64,000 bases of DNA from Lotus japonicus (lineage: Eukaryota > Streptophyta > Magnoliopsida > Fabales > Fabaceae), in the NCBI RefSeq assembly GCF_012489685.1, contig NC_080046.1:25550223-25614222 (forward strand), in the 5' to 3' direction. A program made the position numbers and the translations under genes. Shown here piece by piece: positions 32,617-41,574 of this stretch. A model generated the notes under the pieces. It saw only the letters and a list, made by a program, of their open reading frames with translations. It was not told where the DNA came from and did not search any database. Numbering within the stretch: the first letter of the stretch is position 1; each line of letters starts with the position of its first letter.

Positions 32617-32973
32617 ATGGCATCATACATCGTAGCATTAGAAGAGCTGAGGAAGAAGGCCTTCGAGGAGGACTTGTTCCTGAACATCAGGCATCCAGAG
32701 GGTACAACGACCATCTCGGAGCTGACACGGACACTGCTGGAGGAGGACCTGCGTCCAGAGTTGAAGAGAGACCTGAGGGAATTTCTTGCCTTCGTGGAGG
32801 AGGTGCAAGAACTCAGTCGGCTTGAACTCAGGCTGCTGGAAGAAAAAGAGATTTTGGAAGAGAAGCTCAAGACTGCAGAAGAGATTCTGGAGAGGGATGA
32901 GCTAAAGAACAGGCTCAGCAACATCCAGTATGCACTGGAGCGTCTGGAGAAGGATAGGTCAGAGCAGCGCTAG
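32617..32973 (+). CDS. Antisense accessory gene of element A, 118-aa coiled-coil protein
   Basis: ATG preceded by a run of seven A and a leader rich in GA, ending at TAG 32971-32973. The protein starts MASYIVALEELRKKAFEEDL and is highly charged and helical (RPELKRDLREFLAFVEEVQE, LRLLEEKEILEEKLKTAEEI), so it is very probably a coiled coil. No zinc finger, signal peptide or membrane segment. A TATA box lies upstream and AATAAA (33054-33059) 80 bp downstream. It is encoded on the strand opposite to the retrotransposon, between the env-position ORF and the 3' LTR, a place where other plant LTR elements (for example Grande) carry accessory antisense genes. The complementary Ser-rich frame at 32529-32924 is its shadow. 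Function unknown. Confidence 0.6.
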   Translation: MASYIVALEELRKKAFEEDLFLNIRHPEGTTTISELTRTLLEEDLRPELKRDLREFLAFVEEVQELSRLELRLLEEKEILEEKLKTAEEILERDELKNRLSNIQYALERLEKDRSEQR

Positions 32974-33053
32974 GAGTGCAGAAGAATGAGGAGGGATCCT
33001 CCATTCTAGACATTTAGGGAAAGAATGTATGATGTAAACATAAAGAGATTATG

Positions 33054-33059
33054 AATAAA
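33054..33059 (+). terminator. AATAAA poly(A) signal of the antisense gene
   Basis: AATAAA 80 bp after the stop codon, in AT-rich sequence. Confidence 0.45.
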
Positions 33060-33207
33060 AAGATTTTTGCAAACACATGTGACAAAAAAAATATAGATAT
33101 GCATAGATAATCACATGCGAGAAAAGTAGAATAAATAAGTAAAAAGAAACAGAAGTTAACAAAATAAAACAACGTTAAAGAAAAAGAAAAACGAAGAGAT
33201 CCTAAAA

Positions 33208-34746
33208 CTAAGATTTATCAGTTCGACGCAGAAGTTCCATCATCATGTGCTTCATTTCAATTAGCATGGATTCATGAGTGTCAAGACGCTGTTCCATGAT
33301 GTCGAGTCTGGACGAGCTTGATTGAGTAGAACCGGAAGGAACATTCTGAGCAGCTTGAGGATCTGGAATGGAAGCAGAAGCAGCAGGAGTAAACACTACT
33401 GGTGCAAGTGTTTGGCATCTAAGAGCTTCAGCCTCAGCTTCAAGTCGCTCTGCCTCTAATCTGGCTTGTTCAGCTTGAGCTGCTGCTTGACGTGCAGCTT
33501 CTTCTGCTTGAGCTTTCTTTCTCTTGGCTTCTTCAATAACTTCAAGAAGCTTATGTCTCTGTTCTTGTTCATGAAGAGCCACCCTTCGAGCAAATCTTTG
33601 CTTTGCAGCCTCAATCCTCTGACTTCCCTCTGCATGCAGGAGCTGCATCATAATTGGAACTTGAGCCACTAGCCAAGTGCCCAGGTTGTTCCACTCATCA
33701 GCCACACGATCAGCATTCTCACTTAGGTCAGTCTGACCGTGCACATTGCGTAGCATCAAAGAGGCTTCATGATAGAAAATATTGATGCACTCAGAGAGAG
33801 ATGTGGGTCGGAGGTGAGTGTAAGGAATTATGGAGAGGTTGGTTTCAGGAGAGGCTGGGTGATTGCTGCTGTGAGCTTCAGAGGCACCTTGTGGAGAGCC
33901 AATGTTAAACATTTGAGCATTGGGTTCAGAGGTTCCAAGGTGAGGTTCTGAAGTTTCAACCAGAGGATGAGGTGATCTAACCGAGGATTGGTTAGACACA
34001 GAATGTTCGTGTTCAGGTTCTGGTTGAATAGGCTCTTGTTGGTCAGGGGCAGGGTGAGCTTGTTGAGCCAAAGGGTCTGCCTCATGTAAAGGATTGACCA
34101 AGATAGGTTCATCTGGGTCAACTAGACGTTCAGGTCTAGGGCCAGGATATCTCCTAGGGCTTGGACAAGTGAGATAATACTCTTCTAGGGCAGACACCTT
34201 TTCTTTTCTGACCTCCATGAATTTTCTATGGGATTCAGAGTTGTTGGAGGGAGAAGAGTCAGCAACATTGGTTGGGAAGGATACAGGTGTAAAGGCTGTG
34301 GAAGAGTCTGTATCCGTGGTTCTGGCAGCAGGACGTGCTGATGCTCTGGGAACAGAGTGATCAGACGTTCTGGGTTGTGGTTCTGTTTGGTTGGGCTCTG
34401 GTTGTTCATGGATGATGGTTTCAGAAGTTAATGGGTTATACTGGATGGTGATGGGTGAGGTTGGATCAGAGGGTCCGGTGGGTTGGTTCTGAAGCATATT
34501 CCAGAGAGGTGCTTCGTTGGGAGAAGGTTGGAAAAATGAAGACCTTGGGGAATGTGGTGGAGAGGTGGTTTGTGCAGCTGGTTGGGACTCAGGAATGGGA
34601 GTGAGTGGATTTGAAGATTGTTTGAGCAAGGCAGAGATGGGGAGTGCATCAAATAAATTCAAATCATCATCAGAAGCAACTACAGACTTACTTGAATGTG
34701 CTGATGATCTTGTCACTCTGGCAGGAGGTTCAATCCTTCTGATCAC
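33208..34746 (-). CDS. Env-position ORF of element A, C-terminal part (512 codons after a stop)
   Basis: Directly follows, in the same frame, the TAA at 34747-34749 that ends the N-terminal part; the first codon is GTG, so it has no own start at that point. Residues 1-300 are Pro/Ser/Thr-rich and look disordered. About 385-450 is an Ala/Glu/Arg coiled coil (RRVALHEQEQRHKLLEVIEE, AEQARLEAERLEAEAEALR), and the end has a second amphipathic helix (IMEQRLDTHESMLIEMKHMM). No clear membrane segment. Either the stop is a null mutation, the part is expressed by readthrough, or an internal start is used. Element B has the same order with the same in-frame break. Confidence 0.65.
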   Translation of the reverse strand: MIRRIEPPARVTRSSAHSSKSVVASDDDLNLFDALPISALLKQSSNPLTPIPESQPAAQTTSPPHSPRSSFFQPSPNEAPLWNMLQNQPTGPSDPTSPITIQYNPLTSETIIHEQPEPNQTEPQPRTSDHSVPRASARPAARTTDTDSSTAFTPVSFPTNVADSSPSNNSESHRKFMEVRKEKVSALEEYYLTCPSPRRYPGPRPERLVDPDEPILVNPLHEADPLAQQAHPAPDQQEPIQPEPEHEHSVSNQSSVRSPHPLVETSEPHLGTSEPNAQMFNIGSPQGASEAHSSNHPASPETNLSIIPYTHLRPTSLSECINIFYHEASLMLRNVHGQTDLSENADRVADEWNNLGTWLVAQVPIMMQLLHAEGSQRIEAAKQRFARRVALHEQEQRHKLLEVIEEAKRKKAQAEEAARQAAAQAEQARLEAERLEAEAEALRCQTLAPVVFTPAASASIPDPQAAQNVPSGSTQSSSSRLDIMEQRLDTHESMLIEMKHMMMELLRRTDKS

Positions 34747-36099
34747 TTAAGCAGCTGGTTCCACCCGAGTAGGCTTCACCACAATTCTGACCTGCTTCTT
34801 CTTCTTCTGAGGAGGACCATCCTCATTATCACCATCATCACCATCATCAGGCTTGCTGGTTTCATCTTGCTTTCTCTTGGATTGACCAGCCTTCTTCTTT
34901 TTGATCAGAGGGACATCTGATTCCTCAGAAGATTCTTCTAGGATCATCTTCCTCTGAACTTTCTTCTTGGGAGGAGAAGGAAACTCTGGAGTTGGCGGCA
35001 GTCTGCTGAAGAAGTCATCGAGATCAATTTCGAATCCTTGAGCCCTTAGATCTTCAACATAGCACCTAATGGCGTCAGGATTGTCTGCCTGTGTCCATAG
35101 AGGGTAGTCATTCAGAGGCATCCTTCTACTTCTGATCTCAGAAGATGTGTCTTCATGGGCAGGAGCAATCTTCTTCTTGATTAGGCCCATCTTCTTTAGA
35201 GAATTTGCCGTGAAGACATCACTGACAATGGTGGTCAGATCCTCTGTGCATCCAGCATTTATCAGATCTTGAATGAGGCCACTCTCAATGAAGAGATCAG
35301 ACAAAAGTCTCCCGAAGGGAATATACTTGATCGCTGACTTGATGGAGGCAGTGGTACGAGACTTCCGGATACATTCCTTCAAGTAGGAGAACAGGAAGTA
35401 GGGAAGGCAGATCTTCTTCTGGTCTTGGATGAAGAACAACATCACCTTCTGGTTGAAGTTGATGTAGTCTGGGGAACTGCCCTTTGGTCTCTGGTTTATG
35501 CAATGGAGCAAAATTTTGTGCCAGATCCTGAGCTTGGGATGAAGGTCCATCACCTTGTAATTCGTCTTGCCCGGTTTGTAATTGGTGTACAGGGCCTTGT
35601 TGATCTCATCCTTCATCTTGGGTTTCAGCTTCGATTCCGTGAATTGGAAACGATACCCAAAAGCAGTTTCTTCACCCAGCAATTTCACGAAGGACTTCTC
35701 TGTGATGATGATCTTTCTTCCAAGAATGTGAGATACCACCTGAGTATCATCGCAGTCGGCGTGCTTCCAGAATTCCTTGACCAGTTTATCATACACCGGT
35801 CCTCGAAGTCTGTTGAAGTAATTTCCCCAACCTTGAACTTGGACTTCAGGACGAAGATCATACCCATTTGTAGCCAGGTTGTCGAGGTCGAATCTCCATT
35901 CTGCCAGGACTTGAAGTTCCTCAGGAGCATATACGCAGTGAACGGCACAGCCCCGTTCTGCAATTGGAACAATCTGCTCTTGAGCTTGACCTTGATCTTG
36001 TGTCGGATTCTCAGGGCCCCTTTGACCCGTTGCTAGACCAACTACCATGTGAGGGAACTGGGTTGCATCTGCAGTAGCTCTTCTGGTTTGACTCACCAT
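34747..36099 (-). CDS. Env-position ORF of element A, N-terminal part (450 aa, putative plant transposon protein domain)
   Basis: The ATG at 36097-36099 starts MVSQTRRATADATQFPHMVV; an upstream non-ATG extension is unlikely to be used. Residues 70-290 contain the motif series FDLDNLATNGYDLRPEV, GWGNYFNRLRGPVYDKLVKE, HILGRKIIITEKSFVKLLG and YIPFGRLLSDLFIESGL, typical of the plant 'putative transposon protein' domain that follows pol in Sireviruses. The C-terminus is Lys/Glu-rich (KKKVQRKMILEESSEES, PPQKKKKQVRIVVKP), suggesting nuclear localisation. It lies about 450 bp after pol and in another frame, so it needs its own initiation. No evident membrane anchor, so 'envelope' is a positional name only. 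Confidence 0.75.
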   Translation of the reverse strand: MVSQTRRATADATQFPHMVVGLATGQRGPENPTQDQGQAQEQIVPIAERGCAVHCVYAPEELQVLAEWRFDLDNLATNGYDLRPEVQVQGWGNYFNRLRGPVYDKLVKEFWKHADCDDTQVVSHILGRKIIITEKSFVKLLGEETAFGYRFQFTESKLKPKMKDEINKALYTNYKPGKTNYKVMDLHPKLRIWHKILLHCINQRPKGSSPDYINFNQKVMLFFIQDQKKICLPYFLFSYLKECIRKSRTTASIKSAIKYIPFGRLLSDLFIESGLIQDLINAGCTEDLTTIVSDVFTANSLKKMGLIKKKIAPAHEDTSSEIRSRRMPLNDYPLWTQADNPDAIRCYVEDLRAQGFEIDLDDFFSRLPPTPEFPSPPKKKVQRKMILEESSEESDVPLIKKKKAGQSKRKQDETSKPDDGDDGDNEDGPPQKKKKQVRIVVKPTRVEPAA

Positions 36100-36545
36100 T
36101 TTTGAAGCGGTTGAAGGTTTGAGGTAGAAGATGAAGGTTGAAAGATGAAGAGAGATCGAGAGAGAAAACGAGGATAAGCGGTTTCGAAATAGCAGAGAGA
36201 GAGAGAGAGTAAAAACCGGAAGTGAAAGAGATCGTGTGTGTATAGTGGGTTTTGACAAATAACCGTTGTTGATTCAAAAAGCAATTTAAGATCAACGGTT
36301 GAAAATTAAAGATAGATAGTAACAGAAAATACACAAATCACACACAGGAGAGAAGCACATCTACACGCAATCATAACAGACTGTCACACGGGCACAAGGA
36401 ACTATGCATCAGAAATACTGACACACGTGTTGCTGTCTCAGCTTCAGAGTCAGTACCAGTGGGTACACACACTCTGATTGAGTTACCTTCTGGACTAGAC
36501 ATCTTCTGATCAAGAAGTATCATAGTCAGAGGTTCTGATCCATCT
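36100..36545. other. Spacer between pol and env-position ORF (A)
   Basis: Non-coding, with a CT/GA-rich run (about 36190-36212) just upstream of the ATG on the minus strand, possibly a leader for separate translation or a subgenomic RNA. The frames that read through it lack an ATG. Confidence 0.5.
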
Positions 36546-38363
36546 TCACTCTGGACAAAAGTCCATGTTTAGATTTTTCAGAATAAAATTAAATCTATCC
36601 TCTGCTAAGGGCTTTGTAAATATATCTGCCCATTGATGGTCAGTATCAACAAACTTCAGAAGAAGTACGCCCTTCTGTACATAATCTCTAATAAAGTGAT
36701 ACTTTACCTCAATGTGCTTTGCCCTTGAATGCAAGATAGGATTCTTACTCAATGAGATTGCAGCAGTGTTATCACAATAGATTGGGATATTGCTCTCAAG
36801 GATCTGATAATCCTCCAGCTGATGTTTCATCCAGAGCATCTGAGTGCTGCATATTGCTGCTGAGATATATTCTGCCTCTGCAGTTGATAGTGCAATGGTT
36901 GATTGCCTCTTGCTTGCCCATGAGACTAGATAGCTTCCCAGAAATTGACAATTTCCAGAAGTACTTTTTCTCTCTGTTCTATCTCCAGCATAATCAGCAT
37001 CACAGTAACCTGAAAGCTTATACTCTGATGTTTTCTTATACATCAAGCCAAGGTTAGTGGTGCCTTTCAGATACCTTAGGATCCTCTTAACAGCAGTTAA
37101 GTGGGTTTCCCTTGGATCTGATTGGAAACGAGCACATAAATGAACACTAAATAGTATGTCTGGCCTAGATGCAGTTAAGTATAGAAGTGAACCTATCATG
37201 CCACGATAGAGCTTCTGACATACTTTACCATTTTTATCTTCTTTCTCCAGAATGCATGTAGGATGCATTGGAGTCTTGGCCACTGTAGATTCCAGCATAT
37301 TGAACTTCTTCAGAAGTTCTTTAGTGTACTTGCTCTGATGGATATATGTTCCTTCTGGTGTTTGATCAACTTGTATTCCCAGAAAGTACTTTAATTCTCC
37401 CATCATACTCATCTCAAATTCAGCCTGCATCATCTCAGAAAATTCTTTGCATAGAGATTGATTAGCAGAACCAAATATAATATCATCAACATAAATTTGC
37501 ACAATTAAGATATCATCTTTATAAGTCTTGCAAAAAAGAGTTGTATCTACTTTACCCCTTACAAACTCATTCTCCAGAAGGAATGAGCTAAGTCTCTCAT
37601 ACCATGCTCTGGGAGCTTGCTTCAGACCGTAGAGTGATTTCTTCAATTTGAACACATGGTCTGGTTTCTTCTCATCTTCAAAACCTGGGGGTTGATGAAC
37701 ATAGACTTCCTCTGAAATATAACCATTTAGGAAGGCACTCTTCACGTCCATCTGATGTAGAACTATGTTGTGATTTACTGAAAAAGAAATCAACAGTCTG
37801 ATTGCCTCCAGTCTTGCTACTGGAGCAAATGTTTCAGTGTAGTCTATTCCTTCCTGCTGGCTGTAGCCTTGAGCAACTAGCCTTGCCTTGTTTCTGACTA
37901 CATCTCCTTTCTCATTCAGCTTGTTTCTGAAAACCCATTTCGTTCCAATAACATGGACACTCTCAGGCTTCTTCACTAAGCTCCAAACATCGTTCTTGGA
38001 GAATTGATTCAATTCTTCTTCCATGGCCAGAATCCAATCCTTGTCCTGAAGAGCTTCATCTATGGACTTGGGTTCAATTAAGGACACCAATCCTTTCAGA
38101 CTGAGCAAGGTCTCTTCAGAGGGTCTGAAGGCCGATCTGGTTCTGACTGGTTCGTCTTTGTTGCCCAAAATCAATTCCTTAGGGTGAGCTGCAGTGATTC
38201 TGCTCTTCTTCAGAGTTTGTGAGTTAGAGGGACCAGCTTCTTCCTCTGGTTCATCTTCCTCTGGCTCAACTTCCTCTGGAGCTTTGCCTTTGTCAGAAAC
38301 ATTAATGCTTAAATCTGCAAACTTTTCAACTAGCTTTGACCTTTTCATTTCCTCCAAAGCCAA
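36546..38363 (-). CDS. pol: Reverse transcriptase and RNase H of element A
   Basis: 605 open codons ending TGA. Linker with acidic stretch (1-60), copia RT from about 125 ([58 protein letters not shown]) with the catalytic YVDD at 291-294, then RNase H with CDADYAG (454-460), STAEAEY (493-499) and the [13 protein letters not shown] and [12 protein letters not shown] motifs. RT-RNase H copies element RNA to DNA in the particle. There is no ATG at the start because a deletion joins it out of frame to the protease start near 38345, so the frame is a remnant of gag-pol. Catalytic residues are intact, but it can be expressed only by an unusual route. Confidence 0.9.
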   Translation of the reverse strand: MALEEMKRSKLVEKFADLSINVSDKGKAPEEVEPEEDEPEEEAGPSNSQTLKKSRITAAHPKELILGNKDEPVRTRSAFRPSEETLLSLKGLVSLIEPKSIDEALQDKDWILAMEEELNQFSKNDVWSLVKKPESVHVIGTKWVFRNKLNEKGDVVRNKARLVAQGYSQQEGIDYTETFAPVARLEAIRLLISFSVNHNIVLHQMDVKSAFLNGYISEEVYVHQPPGFEDEKKPDHVFKLKKSLYGLKQAPRAWYERLSSFLLENEFVRGKVDTTLFCKTYKDDILIVQIYVDDIIFGSANQSLCKEFSEMMQAEFEMSMMGELKYFLGIQVDQTPEGTYIHQSKYTKELLKKFNMLESTVAKTPMHPTCILEKEDKNGKVCQKLYRGMIGSLLYLTASRPDILFSVHLCARFQSDPRETHLTAVKRILRYLKGTTNLGLMYKKTSEYKLSGYCDADYAGDRTERKSTSGNCQFLGSYLVSWASKRQSTIALSTAEAEYISAAICSTQMLWMKHQLEDYQILESNIPIYCDNTAAISLSKNPILHSRAKHIEVKYHFIRDYVQKGVLLLKFVDTDHQWADIFTKPLAEDRFNFILKNLNMDFCPE

Positions 38364-38704
38364 CTTCGCCTGCAGGCTTAAGTTTCAGCTCTCGGAACAT
38401 ACGCCTTTCTCCCGTCATGTGACGCGAGCATCCACTGTCCAGATACCATGATTGGTGTTTCAGTGGAGCTATCAAGGATATCTGCAACATAGATAATCTT
38501 GTCCTTAGGTACCCACTTTCTGGGTCCTCTCTTGTTAGTTACCCCAGAGGTTCTGATCACCTTGGGTGTCTCAACATGATATTTTAAAGGAATATTTGCA
38601 TGATATTTAGTCATAGAGAAAGATCCCTTTTTGAGAGGGTTTTTAGCAACTTTAGCAGGTACAGGATCAGGCAATATGGTACCAGAGGGAACAAAGCATT
38701 CATA
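38364..38704 (-). pseudogene. Gag-pol linker and protease start of element A, frameshifted and deleted
   Basis: After the gag TAG (38705-38707) the same frame continues (SFSMTKYHANIPLKYHVE, KRGPRKWVPKDKIIYVADIL) but then runs out of the protease frame and stops at 38378. In the next frame the canonical protease start WYLDSGCSRHMTG is at about 38410-38448, followed by VGFGGNE. There the sequence jumps to the region after integrase: by comparison with B about 1.16 kb (most protease, zinc-binding preintegrase and the D,D,E core) is gone. A short GAAAAGGTCAAAG-like overlap at the joint suggests microhomology. Confidence 0.8.
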
Positions 38705-40288
38705 CTAGGATTTAGCTTTAGACACAGAGGGCTCATTTCTAATTGGTTTAGAATAGCCAATGCCATGCATTCCATTTCTGCTTACGCCATAGATCATTGA
38801 AGCCATTAAGCTTCTATCCACGCTTTTAGCTAGGAATCTTTGAAAAGACTTTTCATACTTAGATTCATTTCTACAATCAGAGGCATCACAGGCAACAATT
38901 TCTTCTAACTTAGCAATCTGGTTCTTAAGCACAGAGTTAGAATTGATCAAGGCATGATTATCATTTTTCAAATCAGAAATAATTTTCTCATGTTCAGAAG
39001 GAGTCTTGGAAACAGCAGATAAGTTCTTTTTCAGCTTCTTATGCTTAGACAATAAGGAGTTATACTTATCCATAATATCAGACAATGCATGTTTCAGTTC
39101 AGAGGTAGAGAAAGAAGCGAATACCTCATTTTCATCGTCTGAGTTAGGATTTCCTTCTGACTCTGAGTCAGAGTCAACATCTCCCTTTGACTCTGCTTCC
39201 TTGTCTTTGACAATAGCCATGAGTCCTTGGACTTCACCATCAGAGTCAACATCCTCTGACTCTGATTCATCAAAGGTTACCATCAGACTCTTCTTTGTCT
39301 TGAAGTGCTTCTTTGGCTTCTTGTCCTTCTTCAACTTTGGACAATCACTTTTGTAGTGCCCTGATTCTTTGCACTCAAAACATGTGACTTCCTTGATTGA
39401 TGACTTCTTCTGGCCTGAGGACTCATACTTTCCTTTTGCCTTTCCAGAACCTTTGTACTTGCGCTGCCTGTGCTTCCAGATGCGGTTGAGTCTCTTGGAG
39501 ATCAGAGTCAGCTCATCTTCATCAGAATCTTCTGACGCTTCTTCAGATTCCTCTTCTTCAGCTTGAAGAGCTTTTGACTTCTCAACCTTAGCCTTTTCAG
39601 ATTTAGATTTCAAGGCTATGGACTTTTTCCTCAGATCTTGCATCTCTGAGCGCTTCAGCTCATGGCATTTCAAAATGCTGATGAGTTCTTCTAAACTCAT
39701 ATTCTCAACGTCTCTCGTGAGCTCTATTGAAGTCACTAAAGGCATCCAACTTTCAGGAAGACACCTGATGACCCTTATGACATGATCTTTTGTTGTGTAG
39801 CTCTTGTTGAGAGGTCGTATGCCAGCTACAAGCAACTGAAATCTGGAGAACATTTCTTTAATGGACTCATTTGGCTCCATGATGAAGGATTCATACTTTT
39901 GGATCAAAGACAATGCCTTTGATTCTTTGACTTTCTTGTTTCCTTCATGAGACATCTTCAGAGATTCGAAAATGCCTTTCGCAAACTCACGATCTGTAAT
40001 CTTCTGGTACTCTTCATAGGAAATAGCACTTAGAAGAATTGCTCTTGCTTTGTGATGTTGTGAGTACAACTTCTTTTGATCTGCAGTCATCTCTGACCTT
40101 GGGATCTGCTTGCCATCTGCATCAACTGGACGCTCGTAGCCATCCACAATAATATCCCAGAGATCTGCATCGAAACCCAGAAAGAAACTTTCCAGTCTAT
40201 CTTTCCAATATTCGAACCTTTGACCATCGAACATAGGAGGCTTTGCATTGTAACCATCTCTTTGAGTTTCACTGGTGGTGGCAGCCAT
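38705..40288 (-). CDS. gag: Gag of element A (527 aa)
   Basis: The ATG at 40286-40288 lies 58 bp after the PBS. UBN2-type capsid region at 20-215 (FEYWKDRLESFFLGFDADLW, ILKCHELKRSEMQDLRKKS), Lys- and Glu-rich linker, CCHC knuckle CFECKESGHYKSDC at 303-316, then an acidic region and a C-terminal coiled coil (ELKHALSDIMDKYNSLLSKH). The knuckle binds RNA; the capsid part assembles the particle. It ends at TAG and is followed in frame by more linker sequence, so the TAG lies within the gag-pol frame. Whether it is a programmed stop or a mutation is not known; the C gag ORF runs out of the window before this point. Confidence 0.9.
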   Translation of the reverse strand: MAATTSETQRDGYNAKPPMFDGQRFEYWKDRLESFFLGFDADLWDIIVDGYERPVDADGKQIPRSEMTADQKKLYSQHHKARAILLSAISYEEYQKITDREFAKGIFESLKMSHEGNKKVKESKALSLIQKYESFIMEPNESIKEMFSRFQLLVAGIRPLNKSYTTKDHVIRVIRCLPESWMPLVTSIELTRDVENMSLEELISILKCHELKRSEMQDLRKKSIALKSKSEKAKVEKSKALQAEEEESEEASEDSDEDELTLISKRLNRIWKHRQRKYKGSGKAKGKYESSGQKKSSIKEVTCFECKESGHYKSDCPKLKKDKKPKKHFKTKKSLMVTFDESESEDVDSDGEVQGLMAIVKDKEAESKGDVDSDSESEGNPNSDDENEVFASFSTSELKHALSDIMDKYNSLLSKHKKLKKNLSAVSKTPSEHEKIISDLKNDNHALINSNSVLKNQIAKLEEIVACDASDCRNESKYEKSFQRFLAKSVDRSLMASMIYGVSRNGMHGIGYSKPIRNEPSVSKAKS

Positions 40289-40346
40289 TGTTTTTCACAC
40301 CGGCCCGGATCACTGAACACTGTTAGGTGTGGTAATCAGAACTTGC

Positions 40347-40358
40347 GCTCTGATACCA
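40347..40358 (-). promoter_or_regulatory. Primer binding site, tRNA-iMet (A)
   Basis: Minus strand TGGTATCAGAGC, two bases from the 5' LTR end. Confidence 0.92.
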
Positions 40359-40360
40359 AT

Positions 40361-41569
40361 TGAAGGTATGAAAAACGGTAGAAAGGGGGGGTTTGAATAA
40401 CGTTTTCAGTATAAAACTTCCACCTTAAAGATTTTGACAAATCTTTCGAGAACTTAAGTGCTAAAGATAAGAGATAGAAAAGCACACAAGGATTTTATCC
40501 TGGTTCACTTGATAAATCACTCAAGCTACTCCAGTCCACCCGTTAAGGTGATTTCTTCCTTCTTAGAATGAAGGCAATCCACTAATCAGGTAAGAGTTAC
40601 AACTGCACTTGAAACCTACAAGTGACTAACAATTACACTGACTTAGCTCACACTAAGATTCACTCTCTTAGTCTTCTCTAGGATCCGATCAGCCTTGATC
40701 TCCTAAAGGAACTAAACAAACTATTTATCAAAGAATTGTTTACAAGAGATTTGCTTCTAAAAAGCTAATAGTAAACTCAATGAATTTTCAGATGAAAGAA
40801 AGCTTAGAAGAATTTAAGTTTGTCTTGCGCGTATGTGAATGCTTCTAGCCGTTTCTTTCAGTCTTCAGCCTCTTTATATACTCCAAGGATTAGGGTTGAG
40901 CGTTGCATGGGAAATGCTACCGTTGGAGGGCAGTTCTGGAAAATCCAGCTTCTGCTGTGTCTGAGACTGTTAGGTAGGTCGTCAGGAAGGTACAGTTGCT
41001 TTTGTACTTGGATAGCGACTTGACCTTTAAACCTAGGAGACTTCTGATCAGGGGAATGCTTCATATTGGAACTTGTGAAGCCGGTTGATCAGAGTCAGAG
41101 GGAAAGCACAGATCCTCTGACCATTGTATCTTCTGATTCTGAACTCAGAGGGAAGAACATGGCCTTCAAAGTTTCTTGCTTCCGGACTTCAGAGTTTCCA
41201 CTATTCAGCTTCTGCAACTTCAGAGTCTTCTACACCATCAGAACATCTGAACCTTCAGTGTTTCTTGGTTATCAGAACTTCTGGATCTTCAGAGCTTCTA
41301 GTGACTGAGTCCATATCAGAGTTTGTGTAACTTCAGAACTTCTGAAGCTTTTCCACTGTTCATACTGAACATGGTCAATGCGAAAGCGTTGCTTGGGTCA
41401 CTCTTTAAGCACAGTGCTTCTGATTTGTGTGAGATTGAATAGAGGTCAGAGCCTGTAAATAGCACACTCAGAAAAACACGTTAGAGTACCACAATTGTTC
41501 ATATCAAAAGGTTAACTTGTAATCATCAAAACATAGAGTTGTACTACTAGATCAAAACTTGATCTTACA
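40361..41569 (-). repeat. 5' LTR of element A
   Basis: 1209 bp, TGAAGG...CTTACA, nearly identical to 30605-31813. TATA box (minus strand) at 40873-40880. Flanked by AAATA at 41570-41574. Confidence 0.95.
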
Positions 41570-41574
41570 AAATA

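Larger units (their letters stand above)
30605..41569 (-). mobile_element. Sirevirus-type Ty1/copia element A (young, PR/IN-deleted)
   Basis: 10,965 bp with two 1209-bp LTRs, flanked by AAATA at 30600-30604 and 41570-41574. I found only three differences between the LTRs. In element order: PBS, gag (40288-38705), protease start, a deletion of most of protease and all integrase, RT-RNase H (38363-36546), env-position ORF in two parts (36099-33208), an antisense accessory gene (32617-32973, plus strand), PPT and 3' LTR. It is the innermost and probably youngest insertion of the nest. Confidence 0.95.

Noticed and set aside
32529..32924. 131-aa Ser-rich minus-strand frame in element A
   Set aside because: Complement of Glu-rich codons of the antisense accessory gene; low-complexity shadow.
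35425..36036. 203-aa plus-strand frame opposite the env-position ORF (also 42815-43465)
   Set aside because: Shadow of the minus-strand coding sequence; no conserved features and no ATG context.
36536..36552. TMV-type stop suppression at the end of A pol, as in SIRE1
   Set aside because: The stop is TGA without the CAR-YYA context, the frame closes again after 11 codons, and the env-position ORF is in another frame.
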